Positions 50,725-59,490 of a DNA stretch of 64,000 nucleotides are shown here, piece after piece. The translations under genes and the position numbers were made by a program. How positions within the stretch are numbered: position 1 is the stretch's first letter; the number at the start of each line of letters is the position of its first letter. This stretch comes from Pseudosporangium ferrugineum (GTDB taxonomy: Bacteria; Actinomycetota; Actinomycetes; Mycobacteriales; Micromonosporaceae): positions 49,605-113,604 of the forward strand of contig NZ_PVZG01000021.1 of the NCBI RefSeq assembly GCF_003002065.1, in the 5' to 3' direction. The notes beneath the pieces are model-generated. The model saw only the letters and a program-made list of their open reading frames with translations. It was not told the origin of the DNA and ran no database searches.

Positions 50725-51206
50725 GCGTTCTCCCGTGCTGCTACGGCTGGGTCGTGGCGCAGGCGCGTCTCGACGGAGCTGTTGAATTCTTCGAAGAGGT
50801 CGGCGAACGCGCGGACGCGCTCGGCCGGCCAGTGGCTCAGCGTCTCGCTGAGCAGGGCGTGCCGCATGTCGTGCAGGCGGCCGCAGGCGGCGAGGCCGGC
50901 ATCGGTGACGGCCAGCCGCGACGCCCGGCCGTCGGCCGGGTCCGCCTCCCGGCGGGCGAGGCCGGCCTTGACCAGCTGCGCCGCCTGCCGGCTGATGGTG
51001 GACGGGTCGGCGCCCTTGACCTCGGCCAGGTCGGTGACCCGCATCGGGCCGAGGTGGCGGAGCGGGAACAGCAGCATCAGGGCGGAGAACTCGGCACCGA
51101 GATCTCCCGCGTTGAGCATGCTCTTGGCCCGCGTCCCCAGGCGGAAGAACCGCAGAAGTTCGTCGGCCAGCCGCCCGGTCGCGTCCCCGCTGTCCTGCTT
51201 CGTCAC
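50721..51206 (-). CDS. MarR-family regulator of the efflux gene
   Basis: 161 residues, GTG start with GGGAGG seven nt upstream. Winged helix about 55-120: MRVTDLAEVKGADPSTISRQAAQLVKAGLARREADPADGRASRLAVT. The D-G-R-A wing and flanking dimer helices are typical. It overlaps the transporter start by 4 bases. It probably represses the operon and responds to the exported compound. Confidence 0.93.
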   Translation of the reverse strand: MTKQDSGDATGRLADELLRFFRLGTRAKSMLNAGDLGAEFSALMLLFPLRHLGPMRVTDLAEVKGADPSTISRQAAQLVKAGLARREADPADGRASRLAVTDAGLAACGRLHDMRHALLSETLSHWPAERVRAFADLFEEFNSSVETRLRHDPAVAARENA

Positions 51207-51237
51207 GCACCCACCTCCCGTCGAGATGCGTGCAGCC

Positions 51238-51260
51238 TACAACTTGTTGGTTGGTGAACG
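51238..51260 (-). promoter_or_regulatory. MarR operator-like TTGTTGGTTGGTGAA region
   Basis: A CAAC-TT-GTTG inverted repeat at 51240-51249 and an AACCAACAAG run on the minus strand just above the MarR start. Such short inverted TTG/CAA words are typical of MarR autoregulatory sites; no exact consensus match is claimed. Confidence 0.4.
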
Positions 51261-51267
51261 CATTTCC

Positions 51268-51885
51268 CTATCGTGTGACGCGCATCTCCCACACCGCGGT
51301 GACCAGGGTTTCCGCGTCCTCCAGGGCGGCCGGGACGGGCACGGTGTATTCCGCGCGGCGGACGAAGAGCCGCTCCGGGAAATACCCGCGGCCGGGGTCG
51401 CCAACCAGGATCGACGACCCCGAAGCGGCGGCCCGGCGCAGCGCGGCGGTCATGTGATCGGCGACGCTGCGGGTGTAGAACACGTCCCCGGCGAGGATCA
51501 CGTCGGCCGGCCCCGCCTCGGTCAGGTCCGCGGCTCGCGCCCGGACGGTCACCCCGTTGGCGGCGGCGTTCCGACCGGTGGCCCGCGCCGCCGCGGGATC
51601 CAGGTCCACCGCCTCCACGCTCGCGGCGCCCGCCCGGGCGGCGGCGATGGCGGCCACGCCCGAGCCGGACGCCACGTCGAGCACGTGCTTGCCCGCGACG
51701 GTCTCCGGGTGGTCCAGGACGTAGCGGGCGAGGGCCTGGCCGCCGGCCCAGACGAAGGCCCAGAACGGCGGCGGCGTGTCGCTGCGGAACTCGCCGCCGG
51801 TGGCGTCGAACAACCCCGTGCCGCCCTCGGCGAGGTGCAGGGAGATCTCCGGAGCGAGGGGTACGGGAAGCAGCGCGGTATGCAC
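51268..51885 (-). CDS. class I SAM-dependent methyltransferase
   Basis: 205 residues. Motif I VLDVASGSGVAAIAAARAGA near 68-87 (D-x-x-x-G-x-G), motif II VEAVDLDP near 90-97, then AADLTEAGPADVILAGDVFY near 118-137, where the D and tyrosine-like residues fit the ETF-beta lysine/nicotinamide methyltransferase group. The N-terminus (LLPVPLAPEISLHLAEGG) matches that group too. Substrate is probably a protein lysine or small base. Downstream of the MarR promoter region, transcribed in the same direction. Confidence 0.85.
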   Translation of the reverse strand: MHTALLPVPLAPEISLHLAEGGTGLFDATGGEFRSDTPPPFWAFVWAGGQALARYVLDHPETVAGKHVLDVASGSGVAAIAAARAGAASVEAVDLDPAAARATGRNAAANGVTVRARAADLTEAGPADVILAGDVFYTRSVADHMTAALRRAAASGSSILVGDPGRGYFPERLFVRRAEYTVPVPAALEDAETLVTAVWEMRVTR

Positions 51886-52001
51886 CGGCCGATTCTTGTC
51901 CCCGCCTCGGCCGGGGCGCTTCCGAATTAGCCCAGCCGAGCGGCGAATTCCGGGCCGACGTGATGAGACTCACCCGCCGCGTCGGACCGTCTTCCGCAGC
52001 C

Positions 52002-52086
52002 GTCCGGTGAGCGGCCTGGCCGGTGGTGCCGGGCGGCGGTCCGGTGAGCGGCCTGGTTGGTGGTGTCGGGCGGCGGTCCGGTCAGG
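52002..52086. repeat. 37-bp tandem repeat, 2.3 units
   Basis: Two 37-bp copies (52002-52038 and 52039-52075, three differences) and the start of a third. The third unit begins inside the 3' end of the SARP gene, whose stop is at 52082. The gap between the methyltransferase and this gene holds nothing else. Confidence 0.9.
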
Positions 52087-52759
52087 CGGCGAACTCCACG
52101 TCGGCGTGTTGGGGGGCGGTGTCGAGGGCGTGCCGGGCGGCGTCCGCGACGGCCCGGAGGTGGGCACGGGAGTTCGCCGGGTCGCCGGGCCCGCCGAGGC
52201 CCAGGGCCTGCTCGGCGGTGCGCAACGCCGTCCGTGCGTCACCGACGGTGAGGGCGTGCCGGGCCGCGTCGAGCAGGGCCTCCACCAGGCGCCGGCGGTA
52301 GTGCTCGCGGGCGGCGGTCACCCAGGGCGCGGGCTCGGCGTCCGCCAGCAGCGGGTGGGCGGCGAGGTGCGCGGCGGCGGTGAGCGGGGGCAGGGCGCGG
52401 CTCGCCGTACGGCCGGAGGCGACGGCCAGCAGCTCGTCGAAGCGGGCGACGTCGACGCGTACCCGATCGGGCACCAGGGCGTAACCGTGGGTGGTCGTGG
52501 CGATCACCGAGTCGCGTTCCGGCCCGCCGGGATCGAGGCGATGGCGCAAAAGGGACAGATGACCCTCCACCGTGGCCTCGGCGCGGGCCGGCGTGCGCCC
52601 GGTCCACAGCAGTCCGGGCAGCTCCGACGTCCGCACCTCGCCGTGCAGGGCGAGCAGGGCCAGGATCTGCCGTGGCTCGGCGCCACCGAGATCGGGGCCG
52701 GAAAGGCGCACACCGCGCGTGCGGACCTCGAGACGACCGAAGAGCTGGATTTCGTACAT
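52082..52759 (-). CDS. SARP/BTAD-type transcriptional regulator, short
   Basis: 225 residues from ATG 52759. OmpR-like winged helix at about 5-90 (LFGRLEVRTRGVRLSGPDLGGAEPRQILALLALH, ARAEATVEGHLSLLRHRL), then a BTAD helical domain at about 100-220 (VDVARFDELLAVA, AREHYRRRLVEALLDAARHALTVGDARTALRTAEQAL). No ATPase or TPR extension, so it is the short SARP class. It probably activates a nearby or pathway-specific target; no biosynthetic cluster is visible in the window. Divergent from the response regulator. Confidence 0.88.
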   Translation of the reverse strand: MYEIQLFGRLEVRTRGVRLSGPDLGGAEPRQILALLALHGEVRTSELPGLLWTGRTPARAEATVEGHLSLLRHRLDPGGPERDSVIATTTHGYALVPDRVRVDVARFDELLAVASGRTASRALPPLTAAAHLAAHPLLADAEPAPWVTAAREHYRRRLVEALLDAARHALTVGDARTALRTAEQALGLGGPGDPANSRAHLRAVADAARHALDTAPQHADVEFAA

Positions 52760-52999
52760 GGCGTAACACCCTGGCGTGAGTGCGCCCGGCGAACAAGCCA
52801 CCGCCACGGTGGTTGGCACCCCGAAAGCAAGGGGTAGGTTCCACCGAAGATACGAGTTATGGCGACCGCTCGGCCTCATCCGCGCGGCGGGCGGCCAGCG
52901 CGATCGGTTTGGCTCGGATGTGCTGTCAGACTGTTGGTACGCCTTGGCTTCGCGCGGGGGACACATAGACTTCCAGCGCTGGCGGATCAGGAGGCGTGA

Positions 53000-53662
53000 A
53001 TGGTGAGCGAGGCGATCACGGTGCTCGTGGTGGACGGGCATCAGACGTTCGCCGAGCTGCTCGGTGTGGCGCTTGCCGGGCAGCCCGAGCTGAACTACGT
53101 CGGACATGCGCGCACGGGTGAGCAGGCGATCCGCATGGTCCAAGAGGTACGCCCGGACGTCGTGCTGCTCGATCCGGACCTTCCGGACTCGGACGGCATC
53201 GCCATCGCGGAGCTGCTGCGGCACCGCCAGCCCGACACCCGTTTCGTGATCCTCACGGCGAACAACGAGTCCGCCCTGGTCGGCCGCGCGACGGCGGCCG
53301 GCGCGTCGGGCTTCCTGTCGAAGAACGGCCCGCTCGGCGACGTCATGAACGCGATCCGCACCGCCCACGGCGGCGGCATGACCGTGTCGACCGACATCCT
53401 CGCCCGCCTGCTGCGCAGCACCGCGCCCGTGGTCGGTCCCCGGGCCGGCGGGCTCACCGCCCGCGAGCACGAGGTGCTGGTCCTGATGGGCTCCGGGCTC
53501 GACCCGCGGGCCATCGCCCGGCGGCTCGGCATCAGCGTGCACACCTGCCGCGGCTACGTGAAGGCCGTGCTGGGCAAACTCGGCGCGCACAGCCAGCTGG
53601 AGGCGGTCGCGGTCGCCACCCGCAGGGGCCTGCTCCGCCCCGACGGTCATAACGCAGAGTAA
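53000..53662 (+). CDS. LuxR/NarL-type response regulator with an atypical receiver
   Basis: 220 residues, AGGAGG upstream of ATG. Receiver about 8-120: the usual DD at the acidic pocket reads VVDGHQTF, so only one of the two acidic residues remains; the phosphate-accepting Asp is in LLDPDLPDSDG near 57, followed by T/S at LTANN and Lys in FLSKNGP. The GerE/LuxR helix-turn-helix is at about 148-205 (LTAREHEVLVLMGSGLDPRAIARRLGISVHTCRGYVKAVLGKLG). There is no kinase next to it, so it may be an orphan or phosphate-independent regulator. Divergent from the SARP gene. Confidence 0.85.
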   Translation: MVSEAITVLVVDGHQTFAELLGVALAGQPELNYVGHARTGEQAIRMVQEVRPDVVLLDPDLPDSDGIAIAELLRHRQPDTRFVILTANNESALVGRATAAGASGFLSKNGPLGDVMNAIRTAHGGGMTVSTDILARLLRSTAPVVGPRAGGLTAREHEVLVLMGSGLDPRAIARRLGISVHTCRGYVKAVLGKLGAHSQLEAVAVATRRGLLRPDGHNAE

Positions 53663-53942
53663 TTCACGTCTTCACTCATCCGCTAAGCCGCGGGATCCGT
53701 ACCACTCCCCGGAAAGCCGGGTCCGATCCCGGTGCCGGGCGCGGGTTGGAGGGCTTCGCGTGGACCGATCATTCGGAAATTCGTCCGATGTGTCCGTGGC
53801 GTTGGCAGACCTGCCGGCCGACTCCGGCGCAGGTTGGGCCAACCGGGACCAGGAATCGCTCTACCGCCGGCCCGCCGCCGACCCGGCCCCGGCCCGTCGC
53901 CCGCCCGTGGCAGATCCGCTCCGTGACGAGTTAGAGGACAAC

Positions 53943-55235
53943 ATGGCCGACTCCGGGAGCTGGAACGCTTTCGCCGCACCTTCCGCGGGCAGGGGGCAGC
54001 CCGCACCCGAGCCCGAGTTCGGACCCGCGCCGCCGGCCACGTCCGGGCGTACGGCGTTCGGAGTGAGCGCCGGACCGATCAGTGGGAACTGGCGCGACGG
54101 ACGTCCGACCTCCGGAGCGCCGGCCGCCCCGCAGTCCGCCCCGCCCGACCTGCCGCTTCCGGTGCGCAGCCAGGGCCGGCCCACCCCCGCGCCGGACCCC
54201 GATGCCGGGTATCCGCCCCTGCCGGCCGACCCCCGGTGGGACGACGGCTACCCCGCGCAACCGTCCGATCAGGACCGATGGATGGACGAGCCCCCGCCGG
54301 TGCGCTCGGTGCGCCCGGCGTCCGTGCTCGAACGCTCCCGCGGCACCCACTTGGCGCGGCCCACGTACGAGGACGACCACATCGGGGACGTGCTCGACGG
54401 GCCGGGACGCGAGATCCGGCCGCACCGGGCGCCCCGGCATCCCGCCGCACCCGTCCCGGCCGCCGGGATGCCGGCCGAGCCGCGCCGCGGCCGGGGCGTC
54501 ATGGTCGCCGGGGTCGCCCTCACCGCCGCCGTCCTGTTCGGCGGCACTGTCGCGGGCGTCGCCTACTTCGCCGGCCCCGACAAGAACCTCACGTCCGTCC
54601 TCGAGCTGGGGGTGGGCAAGGGCGGCGAGCGTACGGCGGTCGCCCCGATCGAGGGCCGCACGGCCGCCGCCTTCGAGCTGGTCAGCGCGGTGAACCGGGT
54701 GACCGTACGCACCGAGGACCTCGGCGACGACCTCTACCGGATGACCACGGCGGGTGACTCCGGCGTGCTCCCGAAGCCGGTCCTCGAGCAGGACCGGGTA
54801 CGCCTCCAGCTGACCGGGGACGGCAGCGGCGGCACCGCGGAGGTGGAGGTCGTCCTCAACGCGAAGGTCATGTGGACGCTGCGCTTCTCCGGGGCGGCCG
54901 ACGAGCAGATCGTCAACCTGCGGTCCGGCAAGGTGGGCGGCATCGACGTCGCGGGCGGCGCCCGGCGTACGGCGATCCAGCTGCCCGAGGCGGCCGGGAC
55001 CGTGCCGCTGAGGGTGACCGGCGCGGTGGACGAGCTGGCCATGACCTCGCCGGCCGGCAACCCGGTCCGGGTGCAGGTGAAGGGCGGCGCCAAGACCGTC
55101 GCGGCCGGGGCGCGGACGCTGCGCGACGTGCCGCCGGGATCGACGGTGACGCCCAAGGGGTGGGCCACCAACGACCGCTACGACGTCGAGGCCGACTCCC
55201 GGGTGACCCTGCTGTCGATCGAGACCGCAGAGTAG
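53943..55235 (+). CDS. single-pass membrane protein with a DUF4097-like beta-helical ectodomain
   Basis: 430 residues from ATG 53943, chosen because AGAGGA lies 4 nt upstream; the frame opens at 53760 but without a ribosome binding site. Residues 1-180 are disordered and Pro/Arg/Asp-rich and face the cytoplasm. One helix (RGVMVAGVALTAAVLFGGTVAGVAYFA) lies near 183-208. The outside part (about 215-430) is beta-rich with valine-alternating strands and a NxRSGKxGGIDVxGGA repeat, as in DUF4097 or adhesin-like beta-helix proteins. No catalytic residues. Possibly a stress or signalling adaptor. Confidence 0.65.
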   Translation: MADSGSWNAFAAPSAGRGQPAPEPEFGPAPPATSGRTAFGVSAGPISGNWRDGRPTSGAPAAPQSAPPDLPLPVRSQGRPTPAPDPDAGYPPLPADPRWDDGYPAQPSDQDRWMDEPPPVRSVRPASVLERSRGTHLARPTYEDDHIGDVLDGPGREIRPHRAPRHPAAPVPAAGMPAEPRRGRGVMVAGVALTAAVLFGGTVAGVAYFAGPDKNLTSVLELGVGKGGERTAVAPIEGRTAAAFELVSAVNRVTVRTEDLGDDLYRMTTAGDSGVLPKPVLEQDRVRLQLTGDGSGGTAEVEVVLNAKVMWTLRFSGAADEQIVNLRSGKVGGIDVAGGARRTAIQLPEAAGTVPLRVTGAVDELAMTSPAGNPVRVQVKGGAKTVAAGARTLRDVPPGSTVTPKGWATNDRYDVEADSRVTLLSIETAE

Positions 55236-55254
55236 GGCCACCCGGGCCGGGTCG

Positions 55255-56469
55255 TCAGGACAGGACGCGCAGCCGCACCGTCTGGCTCATGGCGCGGAGC
55301 TGGTCGAGCACGTCCTCGCTGTAGCTGCCGCTGATGTCGGTGATCAGGTAGCCGTACTCGCCGCGGGTGCTGAGCAGCTGACCCTCGACGTTGACACTGT
55401 GCTCGGCCAGGATGCTGTTCACCTGGGCCAGCACGCCCGGCATGTTCTTGTGCACGTGGATGATGCGGCTCATCCCGCTCTGCGCCGGCAGGGCGATGCT
55501 GGGCAGGTTCACGCTCAGCGTGGTGTTGCCCTCCTGCACGAAGTGGGTGAGCTTGTTCGCCACGAAGTCGCCGATGTCCGACTGCGCCTCCTCGGTGGAG
55601 CCGCCGATGTGCGGGGTCAGGATCACGTTCGGCAGCCCGCGCAGCTCGGAGACGAACTCGTCGCCGCGGCCCTTCGGCTCCTTCGGGAACACGTCCACGG
55701 CCGCGCCGGTGAGGTGGCCGCTGGTCAGCGCCTCGCGCAGGGCGACGTGGTCGACCACGATGCCGCGCGACAGGTTCAGGAAGATCGCGCCGGGACGCAT
55801 CCTGGCGAACTGCTCGGCGCCGAAGAAGCCGGCGTTGCCCGGGCGGCCGTCGACGTGCAGGGTCACCACGTCGACCGACTCGAGCAGCTCGTCGAGGGAG
55901 CCGCACCGCTGGGCGTTGCCGAGCGCGAGCTTGTCGGCGGTGTCGTAGAAGGACACGTGCATGCCGAGGTTCTCCGCGAGCACCGAGAGCTGGGTGCCGA
56001 TGTTGCCGTACCCGACGATGCCGAGCCGCCGGCCGCGGACCTCGTGGCTGCCGTGCGCCGCCTTGTCCCAGACGCCCTGGTGCATCAGCTCGTTCTTCTC
56101 GGTCAGCCGGCGGGTCATCGCGATGATCTCGGCGAGGGCCAGCTCGACGACCGAGCGGGTGTTCGAGAACGGCGCGTTGAAGACCGCGATGCCGGCCTGC
56201 GAGGCGGCGGCGAGGTCGATCTGGTCGGTGCCGATGCAGAACGCGCCGATGGCGACGAGGCTGTCGGCCGCCTCCAGCGCCTTGGCGGTGACCTGGGTCT
56301 TGGAGCGGATGCCGAGCAGGTGTACGCCCGGGATGCGCTCGATGAGCTCGACCTCGTCGAGGGCGTTGCGGACGGACTCGACCTGGTAACCCTCTGCCTC
56401 GAGCCGGGACACCGCGTCGGGGTGGATGCTCTCGAGCAGCAGAACTCGTACCTTGGCTTGGTCGATCAT
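55255..56469 (-). CDS. serA: D-3-phosphoglycerate dehydrogenase
   Basis: 404 residues from ATG 56469 (MIDQAKVRVLLLE); a 14-residue longer frame is unsupported. Substrate domain about 1-100 and 285-315; Rossmann fold with GYGNIGTQ near 154-161; catalytic Arg near 235, Glu near 265 and HIGGSTEEAQ near 290 supplying the active His. An ACT regulatory domain occupies about 335-404, so it is the short E. coli-like serine-inhibited type, rather than the longer mycobacterial type. First step in serine synthesis from glycerate 3-phosphate. Confidence 0.96.
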   Translation of the reverse strand: MIDQAKVRVLLLESIHPDAVSRLEAEGYQVESVRNALDEVELIERIPGVHLLGIRSKTQVTAKALEAADSLVAIGAFCIGTDQIDLAAASQAGIAVFNAPFSNTRSVVELALAEIIAMTRRLTEKNELMHQGVWDKAAHGSHEVRGRRLGIVGYGNIGTQLSVLAENLGMHVSFYDTADKLALGNAQRCGSLDELLESVDVVTLHVDGRPGNAGFFGAEQFARMRPGAIFLNLSRGIVVDHVALREALTSGHLTGAAVDVFPKEPKGRGDEFVSELRGLPNVILTPHIGGSTEEAQSDIGDFVANKLTHFVQEGNTTLSVNLPSIALPAQSGMSRIIHVHKNMPGVLAQVNSILAEHSVNVEGQLLSTRGEYGYLITDISGSYSEDVLDQLRAMSQTVRLRVLS

Positions 56470-56707
56470 CACTTTCCGTTTCTTTGGGGGGTCGATCGTC
56501 CGGGCCGCCACGCCGAAGCCCAGCTCACAGGCGTCCCAGCCTAATGCCCCGGATTGCCCGGACCCGGCGGGTGTGCCGGAGGTCCCACCAGCCGGTCAGC
56601 CCGCGCCGGCGGAGTTCAGCTGGGAGGATCCTGGGTGATCGGCCGTACCGGGGAAAATGTCACACCCTTGCGGCAAGATGCGTCCATGCCCGGCGGAGGG
56701 ACATGAG

Positions 56708-57685
56708 ATGAGTGCACCGGCCATCGAGACGAACGGTCTCGTCAAGACTTTCAAGGACAACCGCGCGGTCGACGGCGTGGACCTGACCGTGCCGCCCGGC
56801 ACCGTGTACGGGCTGCTCGGCCCGAACGGCGCGGGCAAGACGACCGTCGTGCGCATGCTCGCGACCCTGCTGAGACCCGACGGCGGCGAGGCCCGGGTCT
56901 TCGGCCACGACGTGGTGCGCGAGGCCGACACGGTCCGCTCCCGGGTCAGCCTCACCGGCCAGTACGCCTCCGTCGACGAGGACCTCACCGGCACGGAGAA
57001 CCTCGTGCTCCTCGCCCGGCTGCTGGGCCACGGCAAGCGGGCCGCCCGCGACCGCGCCGCCCAGCTGCTCGAGGCGTTCGGGCTGACCGAGGCGGCGGCC
57101 CGCCAGGTGAAGAAGTATTCCGGCGGCATGCGGCGGCGCATCGACATCGCGGCCAGCATCCTCAACACGCCCGACCTGCTGTTCCTGGACGAGCCGACGA
57201 CCGGCCTCGACCCGCGCAGCCGCAACCAGGTGTGGGACATCATCCGGGTGGTGGTCGCGCACGGCACCACGGTCCTGCTCACCACGCAATATCTGGACGA
57301 GGCGGACCGGCTGGCGGGCCGGATCGCGGTGATCGACCACGGCAGGGTGATCGCCGAGGGCACGCCGGGCTCGCTCAAGGCGTCGATCGGGTCGGGCACG
57401 GTCCACGTACGACTCCGCGACGGCGCGCAGCGACCCGAGGCGGTGCGGTTGCTGGCGGCGGTGCTCGGCACGGACGTGCAGACCGAGGCGGACCCGGTGG
57501 CCCTGACCGCACGCGCCGGCGTCGAGGGCTCCGACCGCGGCGCCGCCGAGCAGGCGTCCCGCGCCCTCGCCGCGCTGGCCGAGGCGGGCATCGTGGTCGA
57601 CGACTTCTCCCTCGGCCAGCCCAGCCTCGACGAGGTGTTCCTGGCCCTGACCGACCGCCCGATCCCCGAGGAGGTGCCCGCATGA
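56708..57685 (+). CDS. ABC exporter ATP-binding protein (DrrA-like)
   Basis: 325 residues, GGAGGG six or so nt before ATG 56708. Walker A GPNGAGKTT near 38-46, Q-loop LTGQYASVDEDLTG, signature YSGGMRRR near 138-145, Walker B LLFLDEPTTGLD near 158-169, H-loop TTQYLDEADRL. C-terminal extension (about 220-325) holds the drug-resistance DUF4162-like tail LDEVFLALT. Belongs to the daunorubicin-resistance DrrA group, energising export with the permease that overlaps it by 4 bases. Confidence 0.95.
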   Translation: MSAPAIETNGLVKTFKDNRAVDGVDLTVPPGTVYGLLGPNGAGKTTVVRMLATLLRPDGGEARVFGHDVVREADTVRSRVSLTGQYASVDEDLTGTENLVLLARLLGHGKRAARDRAAQLLEAFGLTEAAARQVKKYSGGMRRRIDIAASILNTPDLLFLDEPTTGLDPRSRNQVWDIIRVVVAHGTTVLLTTQYLDEADRLAGRIAVIDHGRVIAEGTPGSLKASIGSGTVHVRLRDGAQRPEAVRLLAAVLGTDVQTEADPVALTARAGVEGSDRGAAEQASRALAALAEAGIVVDDFSLGQPSLDEVFLALTDRPIPEEVPA

Positions 57686-58527
57686 CCGCCACGACGGAGG
57701 CCACCGCCGCGGCTTCCATGCCGTCCGCGGAGACGCTGGGAGCCGTGCTCACCCGCGAGGAACGCCCCCGCCGGCCGAGCGCCCTCGCCGCGTCCCTGAC
57801 CTTCGGCTGGCGCGCCATGCTGAAGATCAAGCACGTCCCCGAGCAGCTCTTCGACGTGACCGCGTTCCCGATCATCATGACGCTGATGTTCACGTACCTC
57901 TTCGGCGGCGCGCTGGCCGGCTCCACCCGCGACTACCTGCAGTTCCTGCTTCCCGGCATCATGGTCACCAGCGTCGTGATGATCACCATGTACACCGGCG
58001 TGGGCCTCAACACGGACATCGAGAAGGGCGTCTTCGACCGCTTCCGCACCCTCCCGGTGTGGCGCCCCGCAGCCCTGGTCGGCATGATCCTCGGCGACGT
58101 CCTCCGCTACGTCCTTGCCGCGACGACCATCATGCTGGTCGGCCTGATCCTCGGTTTCCGCCCCGCCGGCGGCGTCCTCGGCGTCCTCGCGGGCATCGGC
58201 CTGCTCGTCCTCTTCTCGTTCGCCTTCTCCTGGATCTGGACGATGTTCGGCCTGTTCCTCAGGTCGGAGAAATCGGTGATGGGCGTGAGCATGCTGGTGC
58301 TCTTCCCCCTCACGTTCCTGAGCAACGTCTTCGTCGACCCGGGCACGATGCCGGGCTGGCTGCAAGCCTTCGTCAAGGTCAACCCCATCACCCACGTGGT
58401 GGCGGCGGTCCGCTCCCTGATGGCCGGCGACCGCAACACCACCGAGACGATCTGGGTCCTCGCGGCCAGCGCCGTCCTGGTCCTGATCTTCGGCCCCCTC
58501 ACAATGCGCCTCTACAACCGCAAGTAG
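57682..58527 (+). CDS. ABC-2 type permease (DrrB-like)
   Basis: 281 residues; the ATG overlaps the TGA of the ATPase gene (ATGA). A Thr/Ala-rich cytoplasmic N-terminus (about 1-45) precedes six membrane helices. The ABC-2 signatures are visible: EQLFDVTAFPIIMTLMFTYLFGGAL, FLLPGIMVTSV, FDRFRTLPVWRPAALVG, LFPLTFLSNVFVDPGTMPGWLQAFVKVNPITHVV. With the ATPase it forms a hydrophobic-compound exporter. The operon shows no biosynthetic partner. Confidence 0.94.
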   Translation: MTATTEATAAASMPSAETLGAVLTREERPRRPSALAASLTFGWRAMLKIKHVPEQLFDVTAFPIIMTLMFTYLFGGALAGSTRDYLQFLLPGIMVTSVVMITMYTGVGLNTDIEKGVFDRFRTLPVWRPAALVGMILGDVLRYVLAATTIMLVGLILGFRPAGGVLGVLAGIGLLVLFSFAFSWIWTMFGLFLRSEKSVMGVSMLVLFPLTFLSNVFVDPGTMPGWLQAFVKVNPITHVVAAVRSLMAGDRNTTETIWVLAASAVLVLIFGPLTMRLYNRK

Positions 58528-58683
58528 ACCCGGACCGCCCGCCGCCCGCCCGCCCGGCGCCCGCCGCCCGCCCGCCCGGCGCCCGCCCGGCGCCCGCCCG
58601 GCGCCCGGCCGGAGGTTTCGCCACGCCCCGCAGACCGGGCCGATCGCGCGCCGCCCGCACCCCGGCGAACGAGCCGTCCCAGA

Positions 58684-58767
58684 CCCGGATCGGTGAACGG
58701 CTCGTTTTGGGCCCGGACCGGTGAACGGGCCGTCTTGGGCCCGGATCGGTGAACGGCGCGTCCGGCG
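58684..58767. repeat. 28-bp tandem repeat, 3 units
   Basis: Three units of about CCCGGATCGGTGAACGGCTC plus GTTTTGGG, 28 bp each, the third diverged at its end. Directly behind it comes GC-rich filler (58528-58683 is CCGCC/CGCCCGG words). Confidence 0.9.
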
Positions 58768-58904
58768 CGGTTCAGGGCTCGGCCGCCGGACCTTGCCCGT
58801 GGCCGGGGCCTCGGGCCGCGGCGACCGGCCCGCTCCGGTCGTCGAGCTCGCCGACCGGCCTGCTCCAGCCAGCGAGCTCGCCGGCGGACCCGCGACCGGG
58901 CGAC

Positions 58905-58975
58905 CGTGCCCGCGACCGTGCCCGCGCCCGTGCCCGCGCCCGTGCCCGCTACCGCGCCCGCGACCGTGACCGCGA
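58905..58975. repeat. 12-bp CGCCCGTGCCCG-type repeat
   Basis: About six units of a 12-bp word (GACCGTGCCCGC, GCCCGTGCCCGC) with decay at the ends. Non-coding; reads as Arg-Pro-Cys-Pro or His-Gly-Arg-Gly repeats on the two strands. Confidence 0.8.
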
Positions 58976-59262
58976 AAGAGCCGCGCCGCCTCGGGCATGG
59001 CGAGCAATTTGCCGGTCACCGGGTCCGTGTCGGCTGCGCGGCGTGCCGTGCTGCGCCGGCTACCGGGCTGGCGTCGGTCGCGTGCGGCGGGCTGTGCCGG
59101 GCGGCTGCGGCGCGACCTGCTGTTCCCGGTCGCGATGCGGACGTTCTACGACCCCGAGAAGTTGAGGGGCTGGATGTACCCGCTACGCGATCGGGTGGGA
59201 GCGTCCGGTGCGGGTGGGGATGAGCGCCGGAAAGTGTCGGGGGTGGTCGATAGCGTCGGGGG

Positions 59263-59473
59263 ATGCGGGAAGAGATCAGCGAAGCTGTTGTCGATTGGCG
59301 GCGTCGGTTGCGGGACCGACGAAACGGTGCGGCGGCGGGCCGGTGCCGCGGAGGCGCGGGCGCAGCGCCGGCGTCGCAGGCGGCACGGGCTGGCCGACCG
59401 GCACGCGGCCCGGCTCGCTCGGGGGAGGCCGGACCGGCACCCGTTCGCGCCCGATCCGGAGTGCTCGGAATGA
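59263..59473 (+). pseudogene. possible small frameshifted gene
   Basis: ATG 59263 stands exactly 6 nt after TAGCGT (59251-59256), the leaderless pattern seen at real genes here. It opens MREEISEAVVDWRRRLRD. After about 20 codons the codon preference jumps to the +1 frame, which runs TDETVRRRAGAAEARAQRRR... to a TGA at 59471 with strongly biased third positions. Either a frameshift broke a short basic protein, or this is a chance pair. No homologue recognised. Confidence 0.35.
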
Positions 59474-59490
59474 GTGCGGCCCGGAGCCCC

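Noticed and set aside
56596..59019. 807-codon minus frame opposite the ABC operon
   Set aside because: Shadow of a strongly biased ABC transporter operon and of the repeat region; the beginning is a Gly-His-Arg repeat.
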